Positions 9,092 through 18,460 of a stretch of 64,000 nt of DNA are shown here, piece by piece. Origin of the DNA: Winslowiella toletana (GTDB taxonomy: Bacteria; Pseudomonadota; Gammaproteobacteria; Enterobacterales; Enterobacteriaceae); the NCBI RefSeq assembly GCF_032164335.1, contig NZ_CP134152.1, positions 2,356,001 to 2,420,000 of the forward strand, read 5' to 3'. A program made the translations under genes and the position numbers. The first letter of the stretch is position 1. Every line of letters starts with the position of its first letter. The notes below the pieces were generated by a model. The model did not search any database, was not told where the DNA came from, and was given only the letters and a program-made list of their open reading frames with translations.

Positions 9092-9738
9092 TATCGAATC
9101 CCCTTAGGAGTCAGCGCCAGCTGCAGTCTGTGGAGCAGCCAGTCAAGAATAATAGCCAACAGGCATATCATTAATGCGCCTGAAATTAACATCCGAATAT
9201 CACTGCCGCTGATGCCATCCAGCAGCAGCAGGCCAAGCCCGCCCGCGCCAATTACAGCGGCGATGGCCATTACCCCAACATTCATCACTACAGCGGTACG
9301 AATACCACCAAAAATAACCGGCAACGCCATCGGGATTTCCACCCAGCGCAGTCGCTGCCAGAAGGTCATGCCAATGCCACGACCGGCTTCGCGTAAACCC
9401 GGTGGAATATTCTCCAGTGCGGTATGAGTGTTACGGACTATCGGCAACAGCGAGTATAGGAATACTGCAGTAATCGCCGGTAAAGCACCAATACCCTGAC
9501 CGATCATTGAAAAAAGCGGAATCATCAGGCCAAACAGCGCGATTGAAGGGATCGTCAGGATCAGCGTCGCCAGGCCTAAAATCGGCGTCGCCAGCCATTT
9601 AAAGCGTACAATCAGAATTCCAAGCGGTACGCCAATGATAATCGCCAGTCCGACGGCCAGCCCCACCAGCCACAGATGCTGTAACGTCAGGTCAAGCAGG
9701 TGTTCCCAGTTGTTGAAAATATAGTGAAGGGTATCCAT
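9091..9738 (-). CDS. osmW: Osmoprotectant ABC transporter, permease (OsmW-like)
   Basis: A 215-residue inner-membrane permease of the betaine/choline class, with about six membrane helices and a BPD-permease coupling segment (REAGRGIGMTFWQRLRWVEIP). An AGGAGAA ribosome site precedes the ATG. It sits between the binding protein and ATPase genes. The operon has a second, different permease gene upstream, so the pore is probably a heterodimer, as in OsmU and YehZYXW. Confidence 0.87.
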   Translation of the reverse strand: MDTLHYIFNNWEHLLDLTLQHLWLVGLAVGLAIIIGVPLGILIVRFKWLATPILGLATLILTIPSIALFGLMIPLFSMIGQGIGALPAITAVFLYSLLPIVRNTHTALENIPPGLREAGRGIGMTFWQRLRWVEIPMALPVIFGGIRTAVVMNVGVMAIAAVIGAGGLGLLLLDGISGSDIRMLISGALMICLLAIILDWLLHRLQLALTPKGIR

Positions 9739-9747
9739 AAGTTCTCC

Positions 9748-10671
9748 TTAAAGCAGGCCGTTGGATTTCAGAAAATCGCGCGCAACTTGCTGCGGAGATT
9801 GATGGTCGATATCAACACGCTTATTCATTTCGGTAATGGCATCATCAGTGATCAGCGGTGACAGCTGATTAAGTGCCTCCGCCAGACCCGGATGCGCATC
9901 CAGCGTCTCTTTACGCACCACCGGCGTCAGGGCATAGCTTGGGAAATAGCCTTTATCGTCCTTCAGTACTTTCAGCTCGAAACCCTTAACCCGGCCATCA
10001 GTGGTATACACCAGACCGGCATCGACAAAGCCATCGCGAATGGCGTTATATACCAGTCCGGGGTCCATCTGACGGATCTGCGGACGATCCAGCTCCAGTC
10101 CATAGGCTTTTTGCAGCGGTTTCAGGCCGTCAGAGCGTCCGGCAAATTCCAGATCCAGCCCCAGCATCCAGTTGTTTTCCGGATCGGTTTTGCGCACCTG
10201 CTCAACTTTCGCCACCAGCTGCGATATCGTTTCAATCTGCTCTTTTTCCGCACGGTCGCGCTTCATCGCGAAGGCGTAGGTATTATTCATTGGCGCCGGA
10301 TTCAGCCAGATCAGTCCTTTCTCGCCGTCCAGTTTTTTCACCGTTTGCCAGGCCTCTTCAGGAGACATGCGCTGTTCAATATGATTGAAAATAATCAGTG
10401 AAGTGCCGGTATATTCCCAGGTCATATCAACCTGTTTACTCAGCATCGCATTACGCGTAATAGTGGTCGCAATATTGGTTTTTGGCTCAATATCAAAGCC
10501 CTTCTTCTTCAGCCACATCGTCGCCAACGCCGATACAATGTGCTGTTCGGTAAAGCTTTTAGTAGCCATAACGATAGGCGCGGCTGACGCAGCGCTGCTT
10601 ATTGCCAGCGAAGCGCCAAGGGCGAGGGCGGTATGACGGACCCAGCGGGTTAATCTGTTGGCATTTGCCAT
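9748..10671 (-). CDS. osmX: Osmoprotectant ABC transporter, periplasmic binding protein (OsmX-like)
   Basis: A 307-residue periplasmic solute-binding protein with a Sec signal peptide (residues 1-31, cut after ASA). The mature start [13 protein letters not shown] is typical of the OpuAC/ProX-like glycine betaine binding family (OsmX, YehZ). GGAG lies seven bases before the ATG. It is the second gene of the operon, between the two permeases. The ligand is probably glycine betaine or a related compound; it cannot be read from the sequence. Confidence 0.87.
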   Translation of the reverse strand: MANANRLTRWVRHTALALGASLAISSAASAAPIVMATKSFTEQHIVSALATMWLKKKGFDIEPKTNIATTITRNAMLSKQVDMTWEYTGTSLIIFNHIEQRMSPEEAWQTVKKLDGEKGLIWLNPAPMNNTYAFAMKRDRAEKEQIETISQLVAKVEQVRKTDPENNWMLGLDLEFAGRSDGLKPLQKAYGLELDRPQIRQMDPGLVYNAIRDGFVDAGLVYTTDGRVKGFELKVLKDDKGYFPSYALTPVVRKETLDAHPGLAEALNQLSPLITDDAITEMNKRVDIDHQSPQQVARDFLKSNGLL

Positions 10672-10692
10672 AACAGGACTCCAAAAATTGTG

Positions 10693-11409
10693 TTAAACCG
10701 CGGTATGTGGGCTTAATAAACGTCCCAAACCGGCCAGTAACATATCCAGAATCAGCGCGAACAACGCCGTTGCCGCGGCACCTAAAATCAGCGTCGGGAA
10801 ATCATTCAGATAGATACCGGGGAAAATCAGCTCGCCGTAGCTGCTGGCACCAATCAGGAATGCCAGCGGAGCGGTACCGACGTTGATTGCGGTGGCGATA
10901 CGGATGCCGGACAGCATCACCGGCCACGCGGCAGGCAGCTCGACCTGGCGCAAACGCTGCATTTTGGTCATGCCAATGCCGTTTGCCGCCTCCAGCAGTG
11001 ACGGTTGCACGGCACACAGGCCGGCATAGGTGTTACGCACAATCGGCAGCAAAGAGGCGAGAAACAGCGCGACAATTGCCGGACGGTCGCCGATACCGAT
11101 AATCACCATTGCCAGCGCCAGTACCGCCAATGGCGGCAGGGTGTTACCGACGTTAAAGATTTGCATCACGTACTCCGCCCAGCGACGGGCGAACGGACGG
11201 CTAAGAATGATGCCGCTGGGAATACCGACGCCAAGCGCGAACAGCATCGACCAGAACACCAGATACATATGTTGCTTACCGAGATAGATCAAATCCACCT
11301 GGCGTGACTTGATGGTCTCGAAGCCCAGGCCATAAACCAGTAACCCGAGCACCACAATAATGAACAGCACCGCAAGGGCTGCACGCTTAATCAGCGCTAA
11401 GTTTTGCAT
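10693..11409 (-). CDS. osmY: Osmoprotectant ABC transporter, permease (OsmY-like)
   Basis: The second permease of the osmoprotectant importer and first gene of the operon. It has several hydrophobic helices and the coupling motif EAANGIGMTKMQRLRQVELPAAW. I place the start at 11409 (MQNLALIK, 238 residues, GGGAG ten bases upstream). The frame also allows 11439, which would add a polar N-terminal tail. The name follows the Salmonella osmVWXY operon and is unrelated to the periplasmic stress protein also called OsmY. Confidence 0.8.
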   Translation of the reverse strand: MQNLALIKRAALAVLFIIVVLGLLVYGLGFETIKSRQVDLIYLGKQHMYLVFWSMLFALGVGIPSGIILSRPFARRWAEYVMQIFNVGNTLPPLAVLALAMVIIGIGDRPAIVALFLASLLPIVRNTYAGLCAVQPSLLEAANGIGMTKMQRLRQVELPAAWPVMLSGIRIATAINVGTAPLAFLIGASSYGELIFPGIYLNDFPTLILGAAATALFALILDMLLAGLGRLLSPHTAV

Positions 11410-11836
11410 GAGGATGATTCTCCCTGATACCGCATTCATTGGGACGCGCTTCCAGTGGGAGCCGGAAGGTTGCCCTTGTTATTAAACCGGGAGGTGAAAC
11501 GACAGAAACGGCAAAAAACGCAGCGCCATATCCAAAACCGAATTCACCGCTTGAAGCAGAGAAAAAACTCTTCTTAACGCATTAAATGGGTCAAAGGTTA
11601 AAAAGGACCTTTAAAGCTATAGCAGCGTGTTGAGGTTACAGGCAACTTTTACGGGCAAAATCAGCAGGATAGTTTTCAAGCGGATTGCGTGCCGTGCCGC
11701 GTAGTCACTGGGGAAAGCAGAGAAAAGAAAAAAAAGCAGATTATTATGTGACGGTGTCACTTATCCAGCGCACAATAGGAAAACTGTCGGTTACAGGGAT
11801 GAGCTAGCCTTAATCCTGGACAACCTAAGGGATACT
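11410..11836. promoter_or_regulatory. Divergent intergenic region between osmY-like and MFS genes
   Basis: These 427 bases hold no convincing gene and must contain the promoters of the osm operon and the MFS gene. The only clear signal is a perfect dyad, GTGAC-GGT-GTCAC, at 11748-11760, about 75 bases before the MFS start. It could be an operator, but no regulator gene is adjacent. Confidence 0.35.
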
Positions 11837-13291
11837 ATGACGGAAAATATTCAACATCAGGTCGCGCATCGTCGCTGGATTTTATTCGCCGCTATGCTGG
11901 CAATGTTTATGGCGGCAATTGAAGTAACCATTGTTGCAACGGCAATGCCGACCATTATTGCTGAGCTGGGCGGCTTTTCTCAGTTTGGCTGGGTATTCTC
12001 TATTTATCTGCTGACGCAGGCGGTCAGCGTACCCATTTATGGTCGTCTGGCAGATTTATGGGGCAGAAAACGGGTGTTTTTTATTGGCACCTCGCTGTTT
12101 CTGCTCGGCTCGGTGCTGTGTGGCTTCGCCAATAATATGGGCTGGCTGATACTGTTTCGCGCTTTTCAGGGGCTGGGTGCCGGGGCCATAATGCCGCTGA
12201 CTTCAACCATTGTCGCGGATATCTACTCGCCTAAAGAACGCGCCGGCATTCAGGGCTGGCTCTCCAGCGTCTGGGGGATTGCGGCAATCATCGGCCCCCT
12301 GACCGGCGCGTGGATCGTCCAGCACTTTAGCTGGGCGCTGATTTTTTGGGTTAATGTGCCGATTGGCATTATCTCAATGCTGATGCTGGCGCGTTTGCTG
12401 CCGGAAATCAAACCGCAGCATCAACATCGTCTGGATTTGGGCGGCAGTTTCTGGCTGATGATCTGCGTCTCTTCGCTGCTGGTCGCTTTACTTCAGGCTG
12501 AAGCATTGGGTTACTGGTCGCTGCTGTTCTTTGCAATGGCGCTGATCGGCGGATACGCACTGGTCAGGCACGAAAAGCAGGCTAAGGAACCGCTGTTTCC
12601 GCTGGCGATCTGGCGCAGCCGGATTATTGTCGCGGGCAATGCCGGTAATCTGGTGATTGGCGCGGCGATGATGGGCATCAGCGCTTTTCTGCCAACCTGG
12701 ATTCAGGGGGTGAATGGCGGCACGCCTTTACAGGCCGGCAGTGCGCTGGCAATGATGTCGATCGGCTGGCCAATCGCCAGCACCCTGAGTGGTCGCCTGA
12801 TGCTGCGTACCTCGTATCGCTTTACCGCACAGCTTGGCGCGCTGTTACTGATTATCGGTACTGCGCTGCTGTTAACCTTGCAGCGTGACAGCTCGCTGAT
12901 TTACGCCGGTTGTGCCGCATTTGTGATTGGCACCGGAATGGGAATGACCAGCACGACCTTTCTGGTTTCGGTGCAGAACAGTGCTGAATTTCATATTCGC
13001 GGTATCTGTACCGCATCAATCATGTTCAGCCGCATGCTGGGCTCGGCGCTGGGCACGGCGTTAATGGGAGCAGTACTCAATTATAATCTGATGTTGCGCC
13101 TGCCCGATCAGCACGATCCGGTGCAGCAAATTATGTCGGAAGGCGAGCGGCAAACGTTACACCATGACACGCTGCAGCAGGTCGTTGCGCAGGTTGCGGC
13201 GTCACTGCACTGGGTGTTTGTCGCATCGTTGCTGATTGCTCTGATGAGTATGGTGATTGCGCGGGCAATGCCGCAGAGAAGGCCGGAATAG
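11837..13291 (+). CDS. MFS multidrug efflux transporter, DHA2 (14-helix) type
   Basis: This inner-membrane proton-driven drug exporter has 484 residues and about 14 hydrophobic segments. The N-terminal half carries the MFS motif A form GRLADLWGRKR (near residue 73) and the motif C type segment GPLTGAWIV. The pattern fits the EmrB/QacA (DHA2) family. No membrane-fusion partner (EmrA-like) is adjacent, so it probably acts alone. AAGGGA lies upstream of the ATG. The substrate cannot be told from the sequence. A dyad at 11748-11760 may be its operator. Confidence 0.88.
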   Translation: MTENIQHQVAHRRWILFAAMLAMFMAAIEVTIVATAMPTIIAELGGFSQFGWVFSIYLLTQAVSVPIYGRLADLWGRKRVFFIGTSLFLLGSVLCGFANNMGWLILFRAFQGLGAGAIMPLTSTIVADIYSPKERAGIQGWLSSVWGIAAIIGPLTGAWIVQHFSWALIFWVNVPIGIISMLMLARLLPEIKPQHQHRLDLGGSFWLMICVSSLLVALLQAEALGYWSLLFFAMALIGGYALVRHEKQAKEPLFPLAIWRSRIIVAGNAGNLVIGAAMMGISAFLPTWIQGVNGGTPLQAGSALAMMSIGWPIASTLSGRLMLRTSYRFTAQLGALLLIIGTALLLTLQRDSSLIYAGCAAFVIGTGMGMTSTTFLVSVQNSAEFHIRGICTASIMFSRMLGSALGTALMGAVLNYNLMLRLPDQHDPVQQIMSEGERQTLHHDTLQQVVAQVAASLHWVFVASLLIALMSMVIARAMPQRRPE

Positions 13292-13310
13292 TCGAATAAA
13301 AGAAACGTTA

Positions 13311-13333
13311 CGAGAGCCGAATTTCGGCTCTCG
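13311..13333. terminator. Bidirectional terminator-like hairpin
   Basis: A 10-base perfect stem (CGAGAGCCGA with its complement) with a three-base loop, between the convergent MFS and DUF1161 genes. Confidence 0.6.
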
Positions 13334-13350
13334 TCGTCGTGGTTATCGCG

Positions 13351-13650
13351 TTAACTTGCCGGCGCATCCTGAGTGGTACCGGCATCGGACGGCACATTCA
13401 CATCGGCATTATTACCATTGCGCTTATAAACGATTTTTTGCGTATCGTTTTCACAGTGGCCAACTACCTGACCACCCGCTTGATCGGCCTGATCGTTGGG
13501 GACAATATCCAGAGAGAAGCCTGATTCAGGCACTCCATTATTGATAATTTTTTGACTGATATCGGCTTTAACGGTTTCACAGGAAGCCTGAACCGCCAGT
13601 GGGGCGGCAAAGCACAGCGCAGTTAAGATCATCGCAGACGTTTTCATCAC
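13351..13650 (-). CDS. DUF1161 family periplasmic protein (YnfD-like)
   Basis: A 99-residue exported protein. A signal peptide (about residues 1-22, ending VQAS) precedes a small domain with two cysteines (SCETVK, GHCEND) and the family signature KIINNGVPESGF..SIVPNDQ. This matches the DUF1161 family, which includes E. coli YnfD. The function is unknown. A strong SD (AAGGATAA) precedes the ATG. It lies next to ynfB and ynfA as part of the conserved terminus backbone. Confidence 0.8.
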   Translation of the reverse strand: MMKTSAMILTALCFAAPLAVQASCETVKADISQKIINNGVPESGFSLDIVPNDQADQAGGQVVGHCENDTQKIVYKRNGNNADVNVPSDAGTTQDAPAS

Positions 13651-13698
13651 ATTATCCTTTTGTTAAAAACTGTCTTAAGCATAGCAGCTGTTATTCGC

Positions 13699-14046
13699 TT
13701 ATGGAGCAACCGGACGACCGGTGCGGCGATCAAGACAGCGCAGGGTATTAGGTTCCCAGTATGCATTCACATTAAAACTTTTGTCACAGGCATCACGGGT
13801 ATCAAATGCGCGGTCAGCTTTATCAAACTCCTTCTCGACGCGAGTGTTGACCTTTTTGCGCAACATGCGGGTGTCATCCCACTGTTGCTGGTCCTGACGC
13901 GCCTGCTCAGTACTGAGCGCATTATTCCCGCTCTCAATAATCACACGGTCAGTTTTCGCCAGTGCGACCGGTTGGAAAGCCAGCATGCTGCCAAGCAAAG
14001 TCATTGGCAGAAGGGCAGAAAACAGGCGTTTATGCAGAATTTTCAT
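13699..14046 (-). CDS. ynfB: YnfB, DUF1283 family periplasmic protein
   Basis: A small exported protein with a signal peptide (about residues 1-30, AxA cleavage at ALA). The mature part closely follows E. coli Ynf[45 protein letters not shown]. Two cysteines near the end may form a disulfide. The function is unknown. Of two adjacent ATGs (14049 and 14046) the second is seven bases from AAAGGA and matches the E. coli N-terminus. Confidence 0.88.
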   Translation of the reverse strand: MKILHKRLFSALLPMTLLGSMLAFQPVALAKTDRVIIESGNNALSTEQARQDQQQWDDTRMLRKKVNTRVEKEFDKADRAFDTRDACDKSFNVNAYWEPNTLRCLDRRTGRPVAP

Positions 14047-14181
14047 CATTAGTTCCTTTGGTTAATACCCCAGTCAGCCAGCGCTGCTGGGGTCAGGATC
14101 GGTTTTATTATATCATTGGGGTTCAATTGCTCACCAGCCACACAACCGACTTGTTTACACTTCTGAGAGATCTTTTACCCA

Positions 14182-14505
14182 ATGCTTAAAACCTCTTTAC
14201 TGTTTTTTATAACCGCAATTGCTGAAATCGTCGGCTGCTTTCTCCCGTGGTTGTGGTTAAAAAAGGGCGGTTCTGTACTGTTGCTGATCCCGGCGGCTGT
14301 TAGCCTGGCGCTTTTTGTCTGGTTACTGACCTTACATCCCGCGGCCAGTGGACGGGTCTATGCCGCTTACGGCGGCGTGTATGTGATGACGGCTCTGTTG
14401 TGGTTGCGCTGGGTCAATGGAGTACGTCTGAGCGGTTATGACTGGCTGGGTGCGGCGGTGGCATTGAGTGGAATGCTGATCATTGTTGCTGGCTGGAGCA
14501 AATAG
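14182..14505 (+). CDS. ynfA: YnfA, small four-helix inner-membrane protein (UPF0060)
   Basis: A 107-residue integral membrane protein with four predicted helices. The signature [16 protein letters not shown] near the N-terminus and the ending [11 protein letters not shown] are typical of the YnfA family. The family is related in fold to small multidrug resistance transporters, and a drug-efflux role has been proposed. It is divergent from ynfB and convergent with ydfG, with a hairpin at 14506-14530. No strong ribosome site is seen. Confidence 0.9.
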   Translation: MLKTSLLFFITAIAEIVGCFLPWLWLKKGGSVLLLIPAAVSLALFVWLLTLHPAASGRVYAAYGGVYVMTALLWLRWVNGVRLSGYDWLGAAVALSGMLIIVAGWSK

Positions 14506-14530
14506 CCCGGTGTAACCGCATCACACCGGG
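14506..14530. terminator. Hairpin between ynfA and ydfG
   Basis: A perfect eight-base stem (CCCGGTGT with its complement) with a nine-base loop, immediately after ynfA and shared with convergent ydfG. Confidence 0.55.
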
Positions 14531-14539
14531 TCAGGGCAA

Positions 14540-15286
14540 TTAAGGCTTATGGATTTTAAGACCGGCCAGCGTCTGGCTGACTGGCATCATTTCTAAGGTA
14601 TTGATATTGACATGTTTTGGCAGCGTCGCGACCCAGTAAACCGCTTCGGTGACGTCTTCAGCGGTCAATGCGGTGGTGCCGTCATAAACCTTATCCGCTT
14701 TGTCATCATCACCCTTGAAGCGCACGTTGGAGAATTCGGTGCCGCCAACCAGTCCCGGCTCGATATCCGTTACGCGCAGCGCAGTGCCGTGCAGGTCGGT
14801 GCGCAGATTAAGGCTGAACTGACGCACAAAGGCTTTGGTCGCACCATAAACATTGCCACCAGCATAAGGCCAGCTACCGGCAATCGAACCAATATTGATG
14901 ATATGACCGACATTACGCTCTACCATCGCTGGCAGCACCGCGCGGGTCATATACACCAGGCCTTTATTATTGGTGTCGATCATATTTTCCCAATCTTCAA
15001 TACTGGCTTTGTGCGCCGGTTCAATACCCAACGCCAGCCCGGCGTTATTCACCAGCACATCAATTTCACGCCATTCGACCGGTAAGCTTGCCAGCGCTTC
15101 TTCAATACCGGCGCGATTGCGCACGTCGAATTGCAGGGTGTAGAGATTATCGCCCAACTCATCTTTCAGCGTTTGTAAACGCCCGGAACGACGGCCGGTG
15201 GCGATCACTTTGTGACCATCAGCAATAAACCGGCGAGCAATACTTTGACCAAAACCGGCGGTCGCACCAGTAACAAGAATTATCAT
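14540..15286 (-). CDS. ydfG: YdfG, NADP-dependent 3-hydroxy acid dehydrogenase
   Basis: A cytoplasmic short-chain dehydrogenase that oxidises L-allo-threonine, serine and related 3-hydroxy acids and reduces malonic semialdehyde. It has the cofactor motif TGATAGFG (residues 6-13), NNAG near residue 82, and the catalytic Ser (NIGSIAG) with YGATK near residue 147. I start at 15286, which gives 248 residues as in E. coli and an AGGA site eight bases upstream. The frame is open to 15304. In E. coli dcp is a neighbour; here guaD-xdhABC lies between them. Confidence 0.93.
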   Translation of the reverse strand: MIILVTGATAGFGQSIARRFIADGHKVIATGRRSGRLQTLKDELGDNLYTLQFDVRNRAGIEEALASLPVEWREIDVLVNNAGLALGIEPAHKASIEDWENMIDTNNKGLVYMTRAVLPAMVERNVGHIINIGSIAGSWPYAGGNVYGATKAFVRQFSLNLRTDLHGTALRVTDIEPGLVGGTEFSNVRFKGDDDKADKVYDGTTALTAEDVTEAVYWVATLPKHVNINTLEMMPVSQTLAGLKIHKP

Positions 15287-15381
15287 CTCACTGTTCCTCA
15301 ACACATTTTAGGTTTCAGACACCATATCACTTAGGGCAGCAGCAGGTAAGAGCAGAATCAGTTTCAGCGTAAGCAAATATC

Positions 15382-15398
15382 TGCACATCAATGGTGCA
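15382..15398. promoter_or_regulatory. NtrC-type enhancer site 1 for guaD-xdhABC
   Basis: TGCACATCAATGGTGCA matches the NtrC consensus TGCAC-N5-TGGTGCA at every defined position. It lies about 240 bases upstream of the expected sigma-54 start, a normal distance for an enhancer. Confidence 0.7.
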
Positions 15399-15412
15399 AA
15401 AAACGCATAACG

Positions 15413-15429
15413 CGCATTGCTGTGGTGCA
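15413..15429. promoter_or_regulatory. NtrC-type enhancer site 2 for guaD-xdhABC
   Basis: CGCATTGCTGTGGTGCA differs from the consensus at two positions. Its centre is 31 bases from site 1, so both lie on the same face of the helix, much like the paired NtrC sites at glnA. Confidence 0.6.
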
Positions 15430-15602
15430 GATAAATGGTGGCTTTAGCGCAATTTATTATTAAAACCTTTTTTAAACCGCAGGCAAACGATTGCAAAGCT
15501 AAAGGCAACCGTTTGCGCAGTAATTATTTTGTGCTGATAAGTTTGTTTGCGTGTATTTATTGTAATTTATTGATTATTAACGGGTAAAGTTAATTAAATA
15601 AC

Positions 15603-15618
15603 TGGCATGCCTTTTGCA
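15603..15618 (+). promoter_or_regulatory. Sigma-54 promoter of guaD-xdhABC
   Basis: TGGCATGCCTTTTGCA fits TGGCACG-N4-TTGCW with one mismatch and has the invariant GG and GC ten bases apart. Transcription should start near 15630, about 60 bases before guaD. Confidence 0.75.
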
Positions 15619-15689
15619 ATTTCTGGTTAACGAGATCTTAGTCTGCTATTAATTAGAGAGAGCTAATCCTTTCTCAAAAGGGAATTGCC

Positions 15690-17021
15690 ATGTCAGTGAA
15701 ATATACCCAAGCCATACGCGGCAGCTTTTTTGATATAACGGCGACGGTGACTCAACCGGAGCAACTCCCGCAACAGGCACGCCATATTGCCGATGGACTG
15801 CTGCTGATTAACGGCGGCCGAATTGTCAGTTTGCAGCCGTGGGAAGAGGGCCGCGCACAGCTGACGGACCAACATCCGCTGACAGATTATCGCGGCAAGC
15901 TGATCGTACCTGGCTTTGTCGACAGCCATATTCATTATCCACAGACCGAAATGATCGGTGCTTTTGGCGAACAGCTACTGGAATGGCTACAGCAGTATAC
16001 TTTTCCGGTCGAAAGTCAGTATCACTGCCCGCAGCATGCGGAAAAAATGTCGGCTTTTTTCCTTCATCAGCTACTCAGTAATGGCACCACGACCGCACTG
16101 GTGTTTGGCACCGTCCATCCGCAATCCGTCGATGCTTTATTTAGTGCCGCAGAGCAGCTGGGGATGCGCCTGATTGCCGGCAAAGTGATGATGGACCGTA
16201 ATGCGCCGGACTACCTCACCGAAAGCGCCGAACAGAGTTATCAGCAGACGCGAACGCTGATCGAGCGCTGGCATAATCGTGGCCGCCTCAGCTACGCCAT
16301 TACCCCGCGTTTTGCGCCGACCTCGTCGCCAGAACTGCTCGCCTGCGTGCGCAGGCTCAGGCAGGAATTTCCGGACAGCTGGCTGCACACCCATTTAAGT
16401 GAAAATCCCCAGGAAGTTGAGTGGGTTAAATCGCTGTTTCCGGAAAACAGCAGCTATCTTGATGTTTATCATCACTACCAGCTTACCGGCCGCCGCAGCG
16501 TATTTGCGCACTGTCTGCATCTTGAAGATCAGGAGTGGGACTGCCTGCATCAAACCGATTCCTCCATCGCTTTTTGCCCAACCTCAAATTTGTTTCTGGG
16601 CAGCGGGCTGTTTGATGTGAAAAAGAGCTGGGACAAACAGGTGAAAATTGGCATCGGCACCGACGTCGGCGCAGGCACTACCTTTAATCTGCTGCAAACC
16701 CTGGGTGAAGCCTACAAAGTGTCGCAGCTGCAAGGTTACAAACTGGCAGCCTGTGAAGCTTTCTATCACGCGACGCTCGGCGGCGCGCAGGCGCTGGATC
16801 TCGACCACTGTATTGGTAATTTCAATGCCGGAAAAGAGGCGGATTTTGTGGTGCTGGATCCGGCGGTTTCGGCATTGCAGCAGCTGCGTCACGGCAACAG
16901 TCGCGATATCTGGGAGCAGCTTTTTGTACTGATGACATTGGGTGATGACCGCAATATTGCCGCCACCTGGGTTAACGGGAATAGCGTCTGGCAGCGCGTT
17001 GATGGGGAGAAAGCAGCATGA
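15690..17021 (+). CDS. guaD: Guanine deaminase
   Basis: GuaD hydrolyses guanine to xanthine and ammonia in the cytoplasm. The 443-residue amidohydrolase has the metal motif DSHIHYPQ (His80 and His82), the family segment QLLEWLQQYTFPVE, later metal histidines (LHTHLSE, FAHCLHLED) and an Asp near the end of the barrel (GIGTDVGAGTTFN). It opens a four-gene operon: its stop overlaps the xdhA start (ATGA). Two NtrC-type sites and a sigma-54 promoter lie upstream, so it is probably induced by nitrogen limitation. Confidence 0.93.
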   Translation: MSVKYTQAIRGSFFDITATVTQPEQLPQQARHIADGLLLINGGRIVSLQPWEEGRAQLTDQHPLTDYRGKLIVPGFVDSHIHYPQTEMIGAFGEQLLEWLQQYTFPVESQYHCPQHAEKMSAFFLHQLLSNGTTTALVFGTVHPQSVDALFSAAEQLGMRLIAGKVMMDRNAPDYLTESAEQSYQQTRTLIERWHNRGRLSYAITPRFAPTSSPELLACVRRLRQEFPDSWLHTHLSENPQEVEWVKSLFPENSSYLDVYHHYQLTGRRSVFAHCLHLEDQEWDCLHQTDSSIAFCPTSNLFLGSGLFDVKKSWDKQVKIGIGTDVGAGTTFNLLQTLGEAYKVSQLQGYKLAACEAFYHATLGGAQALDLDHCIGNFNAGKEADFVVLDPAVSALQQLRHGNSRDIWEQLFVLMTLGDDRNIAATWVNGNSVWQRVDGEKAA

Positions 17022-18460
17022 TTCAATTTTTGCTTAACCAGACGCTGATCACCGAACAGCATATTGATCCCAATCTGACGGTACTGAATTATCTGCGTCA
17101 ACATCAACGCCGCAGTGGTACTAAAGAGGGCTGCGCATCAGGCGATTGCGGTGCCTGTACCGTGACGCTGGGTAATGAAGTTAACGGCGAGATGCGCTAT
17201 GAAACCATTAACAGCTGCCTGACGCTGGTCAGCACGCTGCAAGGAAAACAGCTGATAACCGTTGAAGATGTTAAACAGGGTAATCAGTTACATAGCGTGC
17301 AGCAGGCGATGGTAGACTGCCATGCCTCGCAATGCGGCTTCTGTACACCCGGTTTTGTTATGTCGCTATTCACTCTGCAAAAAAACAGCAGCAGCTGGGA
17401 TCGTCATCAGACTGAACAGGCGCTGGCAGGCAATCTTTGTCGCTGTACCGGCTATCGTCCGATTGTCGATGCCGCACGTCAGGCCTGTGAAAGCTCCGAA
17501 GATGACACTTTTGATCGCCAGCAGGCCAGCGTAGCGCAGCAATTGCAGGCGCTGAAAAATCCTCAGCTACAGCAAATTGAGTGGCAGGGCCATCGCTGTC
17601 TGCTACCGAAAACCGTAGCTCAGCTGACAGAACTGTATCTGCAATATCCGGATGCTCGTCTGCTGGCTGGCGGTACTGACCTGGTGTTACAGATCAGCCA
17701 GCAATATAAAAGCTTGCCGCTGCTGATAGCGCTGGAACAGATTGACGAGCTGCAACAGTGTGAAATTAATGCTCAGGAGATCGTTCTGGGAGCCGCAGCC
17801 TCACTGACCGCCTGTTATCACTTTTTGACGGATAAGCTTCCCGGTTTTTCAGAAGTGTTGCAGCGTTTCGCCTCATTACAGATCCGCAATCAGGGCACGC
17901 TGGGTGGCAATATTGCCAATGCCTCGCCGATAGGCGATACGCCGCCGATGCTGCTGGCGCTGGATGCCAAATTAATTCTGCAATCTGGCGAGCAGCAGCG
18001 CCGCCTGCCGCTGTCACAGTTTTTCCTGAGCTACCGCAAAACTGCCTTACAACCGGGGGAGTTTATTCGCGCGATTGTGATTCCAAACGTGACAACGTCA
18101 CATAACTTCCATGCCTGGAAAGTGTCGAAACGGCTTGATGACGATATTTCCACCGTTTTTGCCGCCTTTAATCTGCAAATTGTTGACGGCGTGATTGTTG
18201 AGGCGCGGGTGGCATTTGGCGGCATGGCAGAGATAGCGAAACGCGCCAGCGCCTGTGAACAGCAGCTGTCCGGTCAACAATTCGATCTGCGCACACTGGA
18301 GAACGCCTGCCGGGCGCTGGCGATCGATTTTCAGCCATTAAGCGATTTTCGCGCCAGCGCCGACTATCGCCTTCAGGTGGCGAAAAATCTGTTACGCCGT
18401 TACTACCATCTGTTATCCGGTGAGCTGACCATTACGGAGGTGGCGCGTTATGTCTCGTAA
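17018..18460 (+). CDS. xdhA: Xanthine dehydrogenase small subunit (Fe-S and FAD)
   Basis: This subunit passes electrons from the molybdenum centre to NAD. The N-terminal [2Fe-2S] domain has GCASGDCGAC (Cys39, 44, 47), the second helical Fe-S domain has CGFCTPG and CRCTGYRP, and the FAD domain follows from about residue 190 (LLAGGTDLVL, then IRNQGTLGGNIANASPIGD). The 480-residue fused form is usual for proteobacterial XdhA. It overlaps guaD by four bases and xdhB by eleven, which suggests coupled translation. Confidence 0.93.
   Translation: MIQFLLNQTLITEQHIDPNLTVLNYLRQHQRRSGTKEGCASGDCGACTVTLGNEVNGEMRYETINSCLTLVSTLQGKQLITVEDVKQGNQLHSVQQAMVDCHASQCGFCTPGFVMSLFTLQKNSSSWDRHQTEQALAGNLCRCTGYRPIVDAARQACESSEDDTFDRQQASVAQQLQALKNPQLQQIEWQGHRCLLPKTVAQLTELYLQYPDARLLAGGTDLVLQISQQYKSLPLLIALEQIDELQQCEINAQEIVLGAAASLTACYHFLTDKLPGFSEVLQRFASLQIRNQGTLGGNIANASPIGDTPPMLLALDAKLILQSGEQQRRLPLSQFFLSYRKTALQPGEFIRAIVIPNVTTSHNFHAWKVSKRLDDDISTVFAAFNLQIVDGVIVEARVAFGGMAEIAKRASACEQQLSGQQFDLRTLENACRALAIDFQPLSDFRASADYRLQVAKNLLRRYYHLLSGELTITEVARYVS

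Noticed and set aside
8495..9427. Long open frame of about 310 codons on the plus strand
   Set aside because: It runs antisense through the osmV and osmW genes, whose proteins are well conserved; its own text has no recognisable domain.
15308..15508. Short minus-strand frame between ydfG and guaD
   Set aside because: It covers the NtrC-type sites; better explained as control region.
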